54,861 bases of DNA from Phycisphaerae bacterium (GCA_018003015.1 JAGNEZ010000044.1:1-54861); one strand, 5' to 3'. Numbered from the stretch's first letter, positions 36,423-48,167 are shown. Numbers and translations are program-made. The notes: generated by a model from the sequence alone, not told the origin.

Positions 36423-39400
36423 GTGGCTCAACGATCGTTCAAGGCACTTGCCGTCGCGCTCATCATTCTGAATGGTCTGGGACTGCTCTGGATCCGGCAC
36501 GAGCTGCTCGGGCGCGGCTCCGGCCGGGCCCGGATCCTGTCCGCTCTGCCCGGACGGGACGTGGCCAAGGCCGACCGGCTCAGTCTGGTTTTCGATGAGC
36601 CCATCGCGGTGGCCGCGCTCCTCGGGCAACGACTCGAGCGGCAGCCGTTCGCGATCTCGCCACCGGTCGCCGGGCACTGGACGTGGTCACAGCCGGACCG
36701 GCTCGACTTCGTGCTGGATAAACCTCTGGCACCCGGTCGGGTGTTCAAGGTCAAGGCGGCGAGCGACCTGGAGAGCCAGATCGGCCGCCGGATCATCGGA
36801 CCGACAGAATTCCGCTACGAGACCGGGGCACTCGTGGTCACCTCCTGCGACTTCTACAGCGCGGACAAGGACAGTGTCTCGCTGCAGCTGACTTTCAACC
36901 AGCCGGTGAATCCGAAAGACCTGGCCAGGTACCTGCAGCTCAAGCCGGTCGGCAGTCTGAATCCGTACGCGGCGAGGTCGGAACTGCCCGGCGCGCCTGG
37001 CGAGGCGATGAAGCTGACCATGCTCACTCGCGAGACCACCGATCGGATCATCGTGCGCTGCCCGCGCTCGCGAATGGACAAGATCGAGGCATCGGTGAGA
37101 GCGGGATTGACCGGCTCAGGAGGGGAGTTGCCGCTGGCCGCGAACTTCACCCGCCAAGTCGATATTCCTGCCGTCTTCGCTCTCATGCGGGCAGAGGCTG
37201 GCACACCCACGCTGGACAATGCACCCAGCGTGCGGCTCGATTTCTCCTCGCCGCTGGCCCGGCGCCAGCCGACGCCCAAAGTCCACCTCGAACCACCAGT
37301 CCCCGACCTGCGGGCGAGAATCAACTCCTATGGCGGAGGGATGCTGCTGACCGGTTCATTCCAGTGCGGCACACCATACCGGGTCACGGTTGGCGCCGAG
37401 GCTCAATCTGAGAACGGCCTCCAACTCGGCCACAACCAGACGGTCTCATTCCAGATCCCCGAGTATGAACCCGGCGTGGTCTTCGCAAGAACACGCGGCA
37501 TTCTGGCCCCCGGCGGCAACCTGGAACTCGATCTCGAAGCGGTCAATGCCGCAAATCTCGACATTGCCGTCACCCGTGTCTACCAGAACAACCTCGTGAG
37601 CCACGCCCGCGGCGACAACCGGGACGCGACCTCCAAGAGCGTGGCCCGTAAGACGCTCGCCCTTCAACTCGAACGTAACAAGCCCACCAAGCTGGCCCTG
37701 GAACTCCGGGCCCTCATCGACGGATGGCCGGGTGTATACTGGATCTCGGCCACCGTCAAGGAACGCGCCTGGTCACATGCGTCCAGCATCGTGGCGATCA
37801 GCGACTTGGGATTGACCCGCAAACGGGACCGTGACGGCTACCTCGTCTGGGTCACTTCGCTTCAGACCGCTCGGCCGGTGCCCGGGGCCGAGATCGCGGC
37901 CATGACCTACAACAACCAGGTGCTGGCCACGGCCACGACCGGCCCCGACGGTCTCGCTCGACTATCCATCAAGGAGAATCACCCCGACGGACAACCCTGG
38001 CTGCTCACCGCCCGACTCGGCGATGACCTCAACTTCATGACCCAGGATGACCATGACTGGCTGCTCGAGCAGGCCGATACCAGCGGGCGCGAATACCCGG
38101 TCAACTACGACGTCATGATGTACACCGAGCGAGGCGTCTACCGGCCGGGCCAGACCGTCCACCTTACCGGCCTGGTTCGTGACGAATCCGGCCAGATACC
38201 GCCACCGTTTCCCCTCGATGTCACCGTCAAACGCATCGATGGCAAGGTTGTCAAGGTGCTCAGGGTGACTCCCGACCCGCAGAAGCAGGGCTTCTTCCAA
38301 GTGGACTTCGTCACCCGAGATGACGGCATGCTCGGCAGGCACACGTTCACGGCCACCTTGCCGGGAGCCGCCAAGGCCCTGGGGCAGGCCGACACCATTG
38401 TCGCAGACTTCGCCCCGGTCCGGATGGAGGTCACCGCCCGACCATCCAAAGAGACCTTCCTCGCTAATGACGTGCCCACCATCGAGGCCCGGGCCCGCTA
38501 CTTGTTCGGCCAGCCGGCCTCCGGTCTGCCGATCACCACATCCGGCGAATACCGCCGCGTATCATTCCGGTCCAAGAGTATGCCCGATTACACGTTCACC
38601 GACCCGAACGAGGGCAGAGAGATGCGAGCCCGCGAGATCGAGGCCCATCTCGACAAGGAGGGACAAGCCAGAATCGAAGTGCCCCTCTCACGCCGGAAAC
38701 CCGTTGCGGCCACGTCACCCGCGATTTCGCCGCCCGCCGATCCAGGCGACACGGCAGCCGGTGACCCCGCAGAGGACAGGGAGACCGAGCCATCCGACGG
38801 TGACGGGGGTGACTCCACAGATCCTGATACCGAAGACAAGTCCGACAGCGAGGGAGGGGATCAGGCCGGGCCAGGCTTGATCGCCGGCCTGTGGGAAGGC
38901 TCCTTCGCCGTGACCGTCACTGAACCCGGGAGCCGCTCCGTTTCCGAGCACGTCACCCTGCGGCTCAACACGGTCAACCGGCACCTCGGCCTCAAGCTGC
39001 CCGGCAAGCTGGTGCCGACCGGCAGGCCGGTTCCGGTCAGCTACGTTCTGATGACCGGCGACGACAAGCCCGCCGAGCCTGCCCCTCTCCGCTTCACGCT
39101 CCATCGCATCGAGCGCGACTACGCCCTGAAGATTGTCAATCACCGGACTGTCTGGCAAACGACCGAGCATCTCATCCAGGTAGCCGAGGGCGAGATCGAC
39201 CCGTCCAAGGGTGAGCCGAACGACTCGAGCTTCTCGATCACCTGCGCGTCGCCAGATCCCCACCGGCTCATCGTCGTCGACAGCCGCTCAGGTTCCACCA
39301 CGCGGCTCGATTTCCACGCCACCGATAGCGCCTCCGCGGATCAAGTCATCACCAACGCCAACCCCGAGCAGCTCGATATCGTGCTCGATCGGCCCGACTA

Positions 39401-42050
39401 CACGCCCGGCAGCGAGGCCCGGATCCTGGTCAAGAGCCCGTTCACCGGAACAATGCTCATCACCCTCGAAACCGACCGCGTTGTCCGCCAGCAGGTCATG
39501 ACCATGGCCAGCCCGAGGGCAGAAATCCGCTGGCAGATCCCGACCGACGTGCGCGGAGGAGCCTTCGTGACCGCCACGGTCATTCGACCGATCGATCCGT
39601 TCCGAGCGCAATGGCTCCCCCACCGGGCGATGGGCATGGCCCGACTACTCACCGACCACCAGATGCAGGAACTGCCCGTGGCCATCGACGCCCCCGCCGA
39701 GATCTTGCCCGCCGCCACGACCACCGTGACCGTGAAGTCACCCACCTCGACCGATCCGTCGCGGCCGGCCATGCTGCATCTCTGGGCGGTGGACGAGGGC
39801 ATCCTCCTGGCCACGAAGTACGAGACACCCGATCCGCTGATGCACTTCTTCGAGCCGCGAAGAACGGCCATCGCCTCCGCTGACCTCTTTGACCAACTGA
39901 TGCCGGATCACCGGCGAGCGGCAAGCGTCCTCCGCATCGGCGGCGACGGGCATCCGAACCCCCTGGAAAAAGACGCCGCATCTGCACCCCTTCCCCTGCG
40001 GACGGCGGATGTGCGGTCCAAGACTCCTGCCGTCGTCTGGCGGACGGTGGCCTCTGTAGGCCCGGATGGTCTCACCCGCGTGGAGATGGACACCCCCGAC
40101 CTGACCGGCGAACTCCGCCTGATGGCCGTCGTGGTCGATGGAGACCGCTACGGCAGTGCCGAGCGTGGACTGAGACTTGCCGCCCCGGTTCTGGTCGAGA
40201 CCGGCTGGCCGCGATTCGTGGCTCCGGGTGATCGCTTCGCCGTGCCCGCCAAGATCTTCAACTCGACGGGCAAGCCGATGAAGGTCGATCTCGAAGTCAC
40301 ACCGGCCGACGGCCCGATTGCGGTCGCCCAACCCAAACAGCCGGCTATCATGGTACCCGCGAGCCAGCCGGTGACGATTTGGCTCGACGCCGAAGCCAGG
40401 AGCATCGGCCAAGCCGCCATCCAGGTGCGAGCCGCGGGCGCCACCGAGGACGGCCAGACTCTCACCGCCGAGAGCAAGTCCGAGTTCACCATCCGCCCGG
40501 CAGCCGCATTCCACAGCCAGTCGCAGCTGCGGAGGATCAGGGCGGGCGAGACTGTGAGCCTCAGCCCACCGAAGGAACTCATCGTTGGCTCGGTGCGAGC
40601 CATGCTGGGGATAGACGCCCGCCCGTCGGTGCAGCTGCAACCCGCGCTTGAACAGCTCATCCAGTATCCCTACGGCTGCCTCGAGCAGGTCACCAGCCAA
40701 CTCTACGCTTTGCTCTACCTGCCTGATCTGCTCGCCCAAAACGACCGGGGCGGCGAGCGTGTCCAGGAGGTCGGCCGGATGATCGATGCTGGTATCGCCC
40801 GCCTGTGGTCGATGCAGACCGAATCCGGCGGCCTGGCCCTCTGGGCGCGCGAGATGGACCCCTATCTGTGGGGCAGCGCCTACGTGGGCACCTTCCTGCT
40901 CCAGGCCCGCCGCACGGGAGTCAAGGTGGACTCCCAGTTCACCGATGCCCTGGTCAGCTACCTCCAGCAGGAGTTGCAGCAGCCTTCAGGCGAGCAGGGA
41001 CCAAACATGGATGACAACATGCGTGCATTGCTCTGTCATGTCCTGGCCGGCTTCGAGCGGCCCCCTCAGGGCTGGATAGCCCGCTTGACCGAGAAAGCCC
41101 CAAGCCTGGGCATGGCCGGCCGGGCCGATCTGGCCGCCGCCTGGATGCACAACGGCCACAAGGATCGGGCCAGGACCATCCTGCTCGACGGCACGATGGA
41201 CCAGGTCGTCACCCTCAGCACCGGCGGACGGCTCACGTCCCAAGTCCGCGAGCAGGCCGTCCTGCTCAACGTGCTGATGGACCTCGATCCCAGTCATCCA
41301 TGGATCCCCACGCTCGCCCAGAAGCTTGAAGCCGCCCGACGGGAGGGAACCTGGGGCACGACATTGGAGAACGCCAGCGCCCTGGCCGCCCTGGCCCGAT
41401 ACCAGTCACAAAACAAGCACGAGGAGACGAGCTTCGAGGGAACGCTGCGAGTCGGCAGCGACAGGGAAACGGCATTCAGCCACCGCAGGCCCCTGGCGAT
41501 GAGGGTTGACGAGAACGGATGGCCGGTGCAGATCATCACCCAAGGCAAGGGCGAGGTCTATCTGTCTGTGGTATTCGAGGGTCTGCTGCCGCCAACCGAA
41601 ATCAAACCGTTCGATCGACAACTCACCGTCCGCCGCAAATGGCTGAATCGTGATGGCAAGCCGCTCGACGTTAAGACACTGAAGGTCGGCGATCTGATTC
41701 ACGTGGAGGTCGAACTGGCGGCCCCAACGCTCACACACGGCGAGAGAATCGAGAACGTCTGTGTTGTCGATGCCCTCCCGGGCGGCACCGAGGCCGAGGA
41801 CCCGCAGCTGGCCACGTCCGCCGTGTCAAGCGCCGACCAGGACAAGGAGGAGGCCGAGTGCCGCACTGAGATCCGCGACGATCGTGTGCTGCTGTTCACG
41901 ACCGCCAGCAAGAAACCAACGGTGCATCACTACGCCGTACGCGTCGCCACCGCCGGCACGTTCGTCGTTCCTCCAATCGAGGCGTCCTGCATGTACGATC
42001 CGCGATTCGGATCACTGAACGGAGGTGGAACGATCACGGTGCGGAAATGA
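36423..42050 (+). CDS. Bacterial alpha-2-macroglobulin family protein (YfhM type)
   Basis: The 1875-residue protein has an N-terminal membrane anchor (about 8-24, no lipobox cysteine, unlike E. coli YfhM) and many MG-like beta domains. The bait/receptor-side layout of the family is present, with an intact thioester motif YPYGCLEQ (C1419 to Q1422). The thioester reacts with attacking proteases and the protein traps them in the periplasm. An acidic Asp/Glu/Gly/Pro stretch of about 55 residues (near 760-815) is probably a disordered linker. GTG start with AAGGAGG 6-7 nt upstream. PBP1C follows after 90 nt, the classic yfhM-pbpC pairing: repair of peptidoglycan next to protease defence. Confidence 0.93.
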   Translation: MAQRSFKALAVALIILNGLGLLWIRHELLGRGSGRARILSALPGRDVAKADRLSLVFDEPIAVAALLGQRLERQPFAISPPVAGHWTWSQPDRLDFVLDKPLAPGRVFKVKAASDLESQIGRRIIGPTEFRYETGALVVTSCDFYSADKDSVSLQLTFNQPVNPKDLARYLQLKPVGSLNPYAARSELPGAPGEAMKLTMLTRETTDRIIVRCPRSRMDKIEASVRAGLTGSGGELPLAANFTRQVDIPAVFALMRAEAGTPTLDNAPSVRLDFSSPLARRQPTPKVHLEPPVPDLRARINSYGGGMLLTGSFQCGTPYRVTVGAEAQSENGLQLGHNQTVSFQIPEYEPGVVFARTRGILAPGGNLELDLEAVNAANLDIAVTRVYQNNLVSHARGDNRDATSKSVARKTLALQLERNKPTKLALELRALIDGWPGVYWISATVKERAWSHASSIVAISDLGLTRKRDRDGYLVWVTSLQTARPVPGAEIAAMTYNNQVLATATTGPDGLARLSIKENHPDGQPWLLTARLGDDLNFMTQDDHDWLLEQADTSGREYPVNYDVMMYTERGVYRPGQTVHLTGLVRDESGQIPPPFPLDVTVKRIDGKVVKVLRVTPDPQKQGFFQVDFVTRDDGMLGRHTFTATLPGAAKALGQADTIVADFAPVRMEVTARPSKETFLANDVPTIEARARYLFGQPASGLPITTSGEYRRVSFRSKSMPDYTFTDPNEGREMRAREIEAHLDKEGQARIEVPLSRRKPVAATSPAISPPADPGDTAAGDPAEDRETEPSDGDGGDSTDPDTEDKSDSEGGDQAGPGLIAGLWEGSFAVTVTEPGSRSVSEHVTLRLNTVNRHLGLKLPGKLVPTGRPVPVSYVLMTGDDKPAEPAPLRFTLHRIERDYALKIVNHRTVWQTTEHLIQVAEGEIDPSKGEPNDSSFSITCASPDPHRLIVVDSRSGSTTRLDFHATDSASADQVITNANPEQLDIVLDRPDYTPGSEARILVKSPFTGTMLITLETDRVVRQQVMTMASPRAEIRWQIPTDVRGGAFVTATVIRPIDPFRAQWLPHRAMGMARLLTDHQMQELPVAIDAPAEILPAATTTVTVKSPTSTDPSRPAMLHLWAVDEGILLATKYETPDPLMHFFEPRRTAIASADLFDQLMPDHRRAASVLRIGGDGHPNPLEKDAASAPLPLRTADVRSKTPAVVWRTVASVGPDGLTRVEMDTPDLTGELRLMAVVVDGDRYGSAERGLRLAAPVLVETGWPRFVAPGDRFAVPAKIFNSTGKPMKVDLEVTPADGPIAVAQPKQPAIMVPASQPVTIWLDAEARSIGQAAIQVRAAGATEDGQTLTAESKSEFTIRPAAAFHSQSQLRRIRAGETVSLSPPKELIVGSVRAMLGIDARPSVQLQPALEQLIQYPYGCLEQVTSQLYALLYLPDLLAQNDRGGERVQEVGRMIDAGIARLWSMQTESGGLALWAREMDPYLWGSAYVGTFLLQARRTGVKVDSQFTDALVSYLQQELQQPSGEQGPNMDDNMRALLCHVLAGFERPPQGWIARLTEKAPSLGMAGRADLAAAWMHNGHKDRARTILLDGTMDQVVTLSTGGRLTSQVREQAVLLNVLMDLDPSHPWIPTLAQKLEAARREGTWGTTLENASALAALARYQSQNKHEETSFEGTLRVGSDRETAFSHRRPLAMRVDENGWPVQIITQGKGEVYLSVVFEGLLPPTEIKPFDRQLTVRRKWLNRDGKPLDVKTLKVGDLIHVEVELAAPTLTHGERIENVCVVDALPGGTEAEDPQLATSAVSSADQDKEEAECRTEIRDDRVLLFTTASKKPTVHHYAVRVATAGTFVVPPIEASCMYDPRFGSLNGGGTITVRK

Positions 42051-42140
42051 ACGCGTCTTCGGGCATTGGGGGGTGGCGCCGGCATTCCGCCGGGGGTTCC
42101 CCGTGGCTTCGGGACACCCTTCCAGTAAAGGACGATCACC

Positions 42141-44147
42141 ATGATCCGGCGGCTCAAGCGGTTTCTGATGGCGGCGGTGGTGCTCAGCACCTGCGGCGTG
42201 CTGCTCATAGCCGCGGGGTGGGTGCTCTGCCCCTTCCCGCTGAAACGGCTGGAGCGATGGCCAGCCAGCCCCCTGGTCACCGATCGCCATGGCCGGGAAA
42301 TGCTCCGCGTGGTCGGCGACGACGAGCAGTGGCGATTCGTCGTTCCATTGGAGCGGATCTCGCCTCAGCTGATCCAGGCCACCATCGCCGTCGAGGACGA
42401 GCGGTTCCTGCTGCACGGCGGCATTGACCCGTTGGCCGTGATCCGGGCAATCGGCCAGAATCTGGGTAGCTTGCGGGTCGTCTCCGGGGCAAGCACACTG
42501 ACCATGCAGATCTGCCGGATGCTCGACGATCGGCCGCGCACCTTCGCCGCCAAGATGATCGAGGCACTCCGGGCCCTGCAGTTGGAGTCGGTCTACCCCA
42601 AGCAGCGGATCCTCGAGACCTACCTGAACATCGCCCCCTACGGCCACAACATCCGCGGCGTTGAGGCTGCGGCCCGAGCCTACTTTGGCAAGTCGGCCGA
42701 ACAGCTCTCGCTCGGCGAGGCGGCTCTGCTGGCCGGCTTGCCGCAATCGCCCAATCGCTTCCGGCCGGACCGCTCCCCGGAAAAGGCACGGGGCCGGCGC
42801 GAGGTCGTCCTGCGGCGCATGGCCGAGCTTGGCATGATCGACGACCGGCAGCGTGCCCTGGCTTCGTCGGAGCCGATGCCGACGACGCGGTGCAAGGTCC
42901 CCAAGGCCGCCCCCCATGCCGCGTGGATGAGCCTCCAGCGACGACTGGGCGGGGGGCGAACGACCCTCGACCTGAGCTTGCAGTCGGAGATGGAGCGGAT
43001 CGCCGCCCGACACCAGCCCAAGCTGCCGTCCGGCTGCGACGTGGCCATGGTGGTGATCGACATTCCCAGCGGCGATATCCTGGCCATGGTCGGCTCGGCC
43101 GATGTAAACCACCTCCGCCACGGCCAGGTCAACGGGTGCACGGCCAAGCGCAGCCCTGGTTCGACGCTCAAGCCCTTCATTTACGCCGCGGCCTTCGAGG
43201 AACGCCGGCTGTCGCCCCAATCCATCGTCCACGATATCCCGATCGAGCGGGCTGGCTGGTCGCCCTCCAACTTCGACAAGACCTTTGTCGGCGATCTGCC
43301 CGTCGCGGATGCGCTCCGCCGGTCGCTTAACGTGCCGGCCATCCTGGTGGCGGAAGGCGTGGGCCTGCCCCGCTGCCTGGGACTCATCGAAGCCGCCGGC
43401 GTCCGACTGCCCGCCAACACGCTGGCACGCGGCGGACTGGCCGTTGTCGTCGGGTCCGTCGAAATCACGCTCCTCGACCTGGCCAACGCCTACGCGACGA
43501 TCGGCCGGGGCGGCGTCCGACGCTCGCCACGCCTGCTCATGGATGACCCGATCGACGAGAGCCCCGCGATCGAAGCCAACGTGTGCACGGCCATTGACGA
43601 GATCCTCTCCTCGCGGGTTCGAAGGCCACAGGGCATGGCCGAGTGGCCAGCTCATCAGGTCCCCTGGTTCGCATGGAAAACCGGCACCAGCTCCGGCCGT
43701 CGCGACGCCTGGGCCGTGGGCCACAACCGGCGATTCGCGGCCGGCGTGTGGGCCGGCCTGTTCAGCGGCGCGGGGAAGAGCAGCTTGGTCGGCGCCGGGG
43801 CGGCCGAGCCTCTGCTGGCGGACATCTTCGCGCTGCCCGCAATCCGCACAGACAAGGATCCCCTGCCCGCCAGGCCCTGGCTCGTGGAACGTCCTCTGCC
43901 GCCACCGCGCGAACTCCGCGCAGAGCTGGCCATCACATCCCCGCGGAACGGAGCAACATTCCTGGCCATGACCGGCCAGGCCGTCATTCACCCCCGGGTG
44001 AACCGCAAGGAGAACATGACCTGGTTCCTCAACGGACGGCTCATCGGCGAGAGCGTCAAACGGCTGATCCTGAATCCCGGTCGGTACGAGCTGCGTTGCG
44101 TGGATGCTTCCGGCAAGTACAGCGCGGTGGAATTCACCGTGCGATAG
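42141..44147 (+). CDS. pbpC: Penicillin-binding protein 1C (glycosyltransferase/transpeptidase)
   Basis: The 668-residue protein has an N-terminal anchor (7-27) and the GT51 glycosyltransferase motifs VEDERF (E85) and GASTLTMQICRM. The penicillin-binding transpeptidase domain follows with STLK (S341, K344), SLN and KTGTSSGRRDAW. The last 75 residues (ITSPRNGATFL... NGRLIGES) form the BiPBP_C domain that marks PBP1C. It builds and cross-links peptidoglycan. ATG at 42141 has AAAGGA 7 nt upstream. It confirms that this lineage keeps peptidoglycan-making enzymes, a matter once disputed for planctomycetes. Confidence 0.95.
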   Translation: MIRRLKRFLMAAVVLSTCGVLLIAAGWVLCPFPLKRLERWPASPLVTDRHGREMLRVVGDDEQWRFVVPLERISPQLIQATIAVEDERFLLHGGIDPLAVIRAIGQNLGSLRVVSGASTLTMQICRMLDDRPRTFAAKMIEALRALQLESVYPKQRILETYLNIAPYGHNIRGVEAAARAYFGKSAEQLSLGEAALLAGLPQSPNRFRPDRSPEKARGRREVVLRRMAELGMIDDRQRALASSEPMPTTRCKVPKAAPHAAWMSLQRRLGGGRTTLDLSLQSEMERIAARHQPKLPSGCDVAMVVIDIPSGDILAMVGSADVNHLRHGQVNGCTAKRSPGSTLKPFIYAAAFEERRLSPQSIVHDIPIERAGWSPSNFDKTFVGDLPVADALRRSLNVPAILVAEGVGLPRCLGLIEAAGVRLPANTLARGGLAVVVGSVEITLLDLANAYATIGRGGVRRSPRLLMDDPIDESPAIEANVCTAIDEILSSRVRRPQGMAEWPAHQVPWFAWKTGTSSGRRDAWAVGHNRRFAAGVWAGLFSGAGKSSLVGAGAAEPLLADIFALPAIRTDKDPLPARPWLVERPLPPPRELRAELAITSPRNGATFLAMTGQAVIHPRVNRKENMTWFLNGRLIGESVKRLILNPGRYELRCVDASGKYSAVEFTVR

Positions 44148-44367
44148 CGATGACTACCCAGCTACGGATGCGAAGCCACCCCAGAGCCTGTTGGCCAGTC
44201 TGGAGAGGTCGGCGCCGACGAAGCCCGAACAGGATCGTGGGTCCCAGCTTAACGAAAGGAAATCGAACCATCAGCTGGCCGGGAAAGGGTAGCCTGCCCT
44301 GCTGGCGAACTCAAACCAGATTCCGAGTGCCTGAGAATGCCGGCGCCGCTCGCCCCCGACCTCGCCG

Positions 44368-45876
44368 TTACCGTCGGTCGTTTTCCCCCCTACCATGGGT
44401 TCCGTTGGTTCCGCGTTTTGCGGCGGGCGGACGCTTCCCCGCGGCCACGTCCTCCTCAAAGACCTTCTTGCGGCGAAGGATGTGGTGATAGTGTTGAGCG
44501 AACCGGTGAGCTTCATCGCGCACCTGCTGGAGAAGGCGCAGGGCGGGATCATGGCGCCGCATGCGGACAGGCTGGCTCCGGGCCTGGATGAACAGCTCCT
44601 CGTCCCGCTTAGCCAGAGACACAACCATCGGCGGGCGGATGTCCATGTCGGCGAAGGCGGCCTGGGCAGCGTGAAGCTGGCCGAGCCCACCGTCGATCAG
44701 GATCACATCCGGGTACAGCTCCTCGCCCATGGCCGCATATCGGTAGCGGCGGCTGATGACCTCTCGAATCATCGCGTAGTCGTCGATGCCTTCGACGGTC
44801 TTGATCTTGAACCGCCGGTATCCGCTCTTGAACGGCTTGCCGTCGATAAAACAGACCAGTGAACCGCATGATTCGCCACCCTGCAGGTTGGCGATGTCGA
44901 TCCCTTCGATGGTCCGCACCGACCGCTCCAGTTCGAGGATCCTGGTCAGCTTGGCCAGCCCGTCTCGAGGATCGACGTGAAAGACCTCCGGCTGAACGTG
45001 GGTCTCGGGATCTCCGGCCAGCGACAGCGACTCCATCGCCCGGAGTTGATCGCGAAGTCGAGCTGCCTTCTCGTACTCTCGATTAGTGGCCGAATCTTCC
45101 ATATCCTTCTTAAGCTGCCGCACAACCACGCTTCGTTTGGAGGCCAGGAACTTCTTGAAACGCTCGATGTCCTGGCGATAGTCCTCCCTGGACACCAGGG
45201 CGGCGCACGGGGCGGAGCATCGCTTGATCGCGTGCAGCAGGCAGGGACGAAAATGACGGCGGCTTTCATCGCCCTCCACGATGTCCATCTCGCAAGTCCG
45301 AAAACGAAAAACCTTCTGCAGCCCATTGACCGCTTCGCGCAGACCGGCCGTTCCAACGAAGGGCCCGTAGAGCTTGCTGCCCTTAAGGTGGGGTTTGCGG
45401 GTAATGTAGATCCCTGGGAAGTCTTCAGAGGTGGTAATCTCGAGATACGGGAACGTCTTGTCGTCACGGAGGCATTCGTTGTAGTACGGTTGAATATCCT
45501 TGATCAGCCGGCTCTCGGTTAGAAGGGCGTCAACCTCGGTCTCGCAATCCAGGAAATCGATGTCCGCCACCAGGCCGACCATCTGGACGATTTGCGGCCC
45601 GCGTGTGCGGAGCAGGTCGGCCGAACCCTGGAAGTAACTGCTCACCCGGCTGCGAAGGTCCTTGGCCTTGCCCACATAGAGGACCCGGCCCTGGACGTCT
45701 TTGAACAGATACACCCCCGGCGTTTTCGGAAGATGCCGGATCTTGGCCAGGAACGAGCCGCCCGCAGGCGCGTTCGCCCCCTCCGGGTCACCGGCCCGGG
45801 ACCGGCCGATCCGACCGTCCGTCCCGCCTGGCCCTTCCCGGGGAGCAGGTTTCCGGTCGTCACACGATTCGCCCAT
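44368..45876 (-). CDS. uvrC: UvrC, excinuclease ABC subunit C, lacking the C-terminal HhH domain
   Basis: The 502-residue protein has an N-terminal GIY-YIG nuclease domain (GVYLF 54-58, YVGKAKDLRSRV), the cysteine-bearing middle, and a UVR domain (NREYEKAARLRDQLRAM). The RNase H-like nuclease domain follows with IDIANLQG, VILIDGGLGQL and EAHRFAQHYHH. E. coli UvrC has 610 residues; here the protein ends about 35 basic residues after the nuclease domain, so the (HhH)2 DNA-binding domain is absent. UvrC cuts on both sides of a lesion in nucleotide excision repair. The first 45 residues are a low-complexity extension. Confidence 0.92.
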   Translation of the reverse strand: MGESCDDRKPAPREGPGGTDGRIGRSRAGDPEGANAPAGGSFLAKIRHLPKTPGVYLFKDVQGRVLYVGKAKDLRSRVSSYFQGSADLLRTRGPQIVQMVGLVADIDFLDCETEVDALLTESRLIKDIQPYYNECLRDDKTFPYLEITTSEDFPGIYITRKPHLKGSKLYGPFVGTAGLREAVNGLQKVFRFRTCEMDIVEGDESRRHFRPCLLHAIKRCSAPCAALVSREDYRQDIERFKKFLASKRSVVVRQLKKDMEDSATNREYEKAARLRDQLRAMESLSLAGDPETHVQPEVFHVDPRDGLAKLTRILELERSVRTIEGIDIANLQGGESCGSLVCFIDGKPFKSGYRRFKIKTVEGIDDYAMIREVISRRYRYAAMGEELYPDVILIDGGLGQLHAAQAAFADMDIRPPMVVSLAKRDEELFIQARSQPVRMRRHDPALRLLQQVRDEAHRFAQHYHHILRRKKVFEEDVAAGKRPPAAKRGTNGTHGRGENDRR

Positions 45877-46006
45877 AACCGCTCATTATAGCTGGTCGCT
45901 CTCCCACCGCCCGGTCCCAGACAAACCAGCCTCAACGAACACCTCGACCCGGGGCGGCGGCCATATCGTACACTCCCTGAGCCACTACTCCGGAGGTCGA
46001 TACACA

Positions 46007-46378
46007 GTGCCCGAGGACCCCGTCATCCTGCTGGCCTGCCCTTGCGAGGTCGAACGCAAGCTGCTGCAGCATCTGTTGGACAACGATGGCTTCAGCATTC
46101 GCGAGGCGATCGGGGCCACAGATACCTTGTCCGACGCGGTCAACCGGCCGGATCTCATCCTGCTGGACACGCTGCTCTGAGAGAAGGCCGCCATCGGGAC
46201 CGCCGCGACCCTTCGCCGCGATCCTCGCACCAGCACGATTCCCCCTATCCTCTTCGGCGACCCTCCGCCGGAAGCATACGGGTTGATACACGGCGGTTCG
46301 ATCGGATTGACCGTGAGCTTCGGCCCTCCGGTGATGAACTACGCGACGCCGGACTTGACTCTGACCAACTCAGCCTGA
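46007..46378 (+). pseudogene. Receiver-domain-like gene interrupted by an in-frame TGA
   Basis: GTG at 46007 (GGAGG 10 nt upstream) opens a 123-residue frame with a single TGA at 46178-46180. It resembles a response-regulator receiver: VILLACPCEVERKLL, RPDLILLDTLL with the phosphorylation-type Asp at residue 54, then, after the stop, ATLRRDPRTSTIPPILFGD. The stop falls 4 residues after Asp54, where receivers usually have Pro. The acidic pair before position 14 is also lost (ACPC). A decayed gene is most likely; a sequencing error or read-through is possible. Confidence 0.55.
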
Positions 46379-46414
46379 GTCGCACCTCCGAGTTGCCACA
46401 CATGCTCGGCGCGC

Positions 46415-46449
46415 AAAAAAGACGAGCCGGCCGCAAAGCCGACTCGTCT
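46415..46449 (-). terminator. Rho-independent terminator of the 16S unit
   Basis: On the minus strand: a 12-bp stem (one G-U pair, positions 46420-46431 with 46438-46449), loop uuugcg, then a run of 6 T. It lies about 145 nt after the 16S 3' end, so no 23S gene is cotranscribed. Confidence 0.9.
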
Positions 46450-46454
46450 CGATA

Positions 46455-46473
46455 TCAAGTAACAGTGTGTGCC
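46455..46473 (-). promoter_or_regulatory. 3' strand of the 16S precursor processing stem
   Basis: The trailer stretch 46456-46471 is complementary to leader positions 48375-48391: 16 base pairs with one bulged base. It would close a stem around 16S as in RNase III processing of rRNA precursors. Confidence 0.75.
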
Positions 46474-46590
46474 ACCGGCCGGGGGATTGCTCCGTCCGGC
46501 GTTTCGGGCGACAAGCCGTCCGATCCTGTAAACGTTCTGACCTGAAATCCACAGCGGCTCGAGGCCGCTTTGGAGATCTAGGTTATCCCC

Positions 46591-48167
<1,577 letters not shown>

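Noticed and set aside
45885-45890. Perfect TATAAT upstream of uvrC as its promoter
   Set aside because: No -35 at the right spacing, and the transcript would start at the ATG itself; leaderless initiation is possible but unsupported.
46178-46180. TGA read as selenocysteine in the receiver-like frame
   Set aside because: Receivers carry no selenocysteine at this place, no SECIS-like hairpin is evident just after the TGA, and other receiver residues are lost too.
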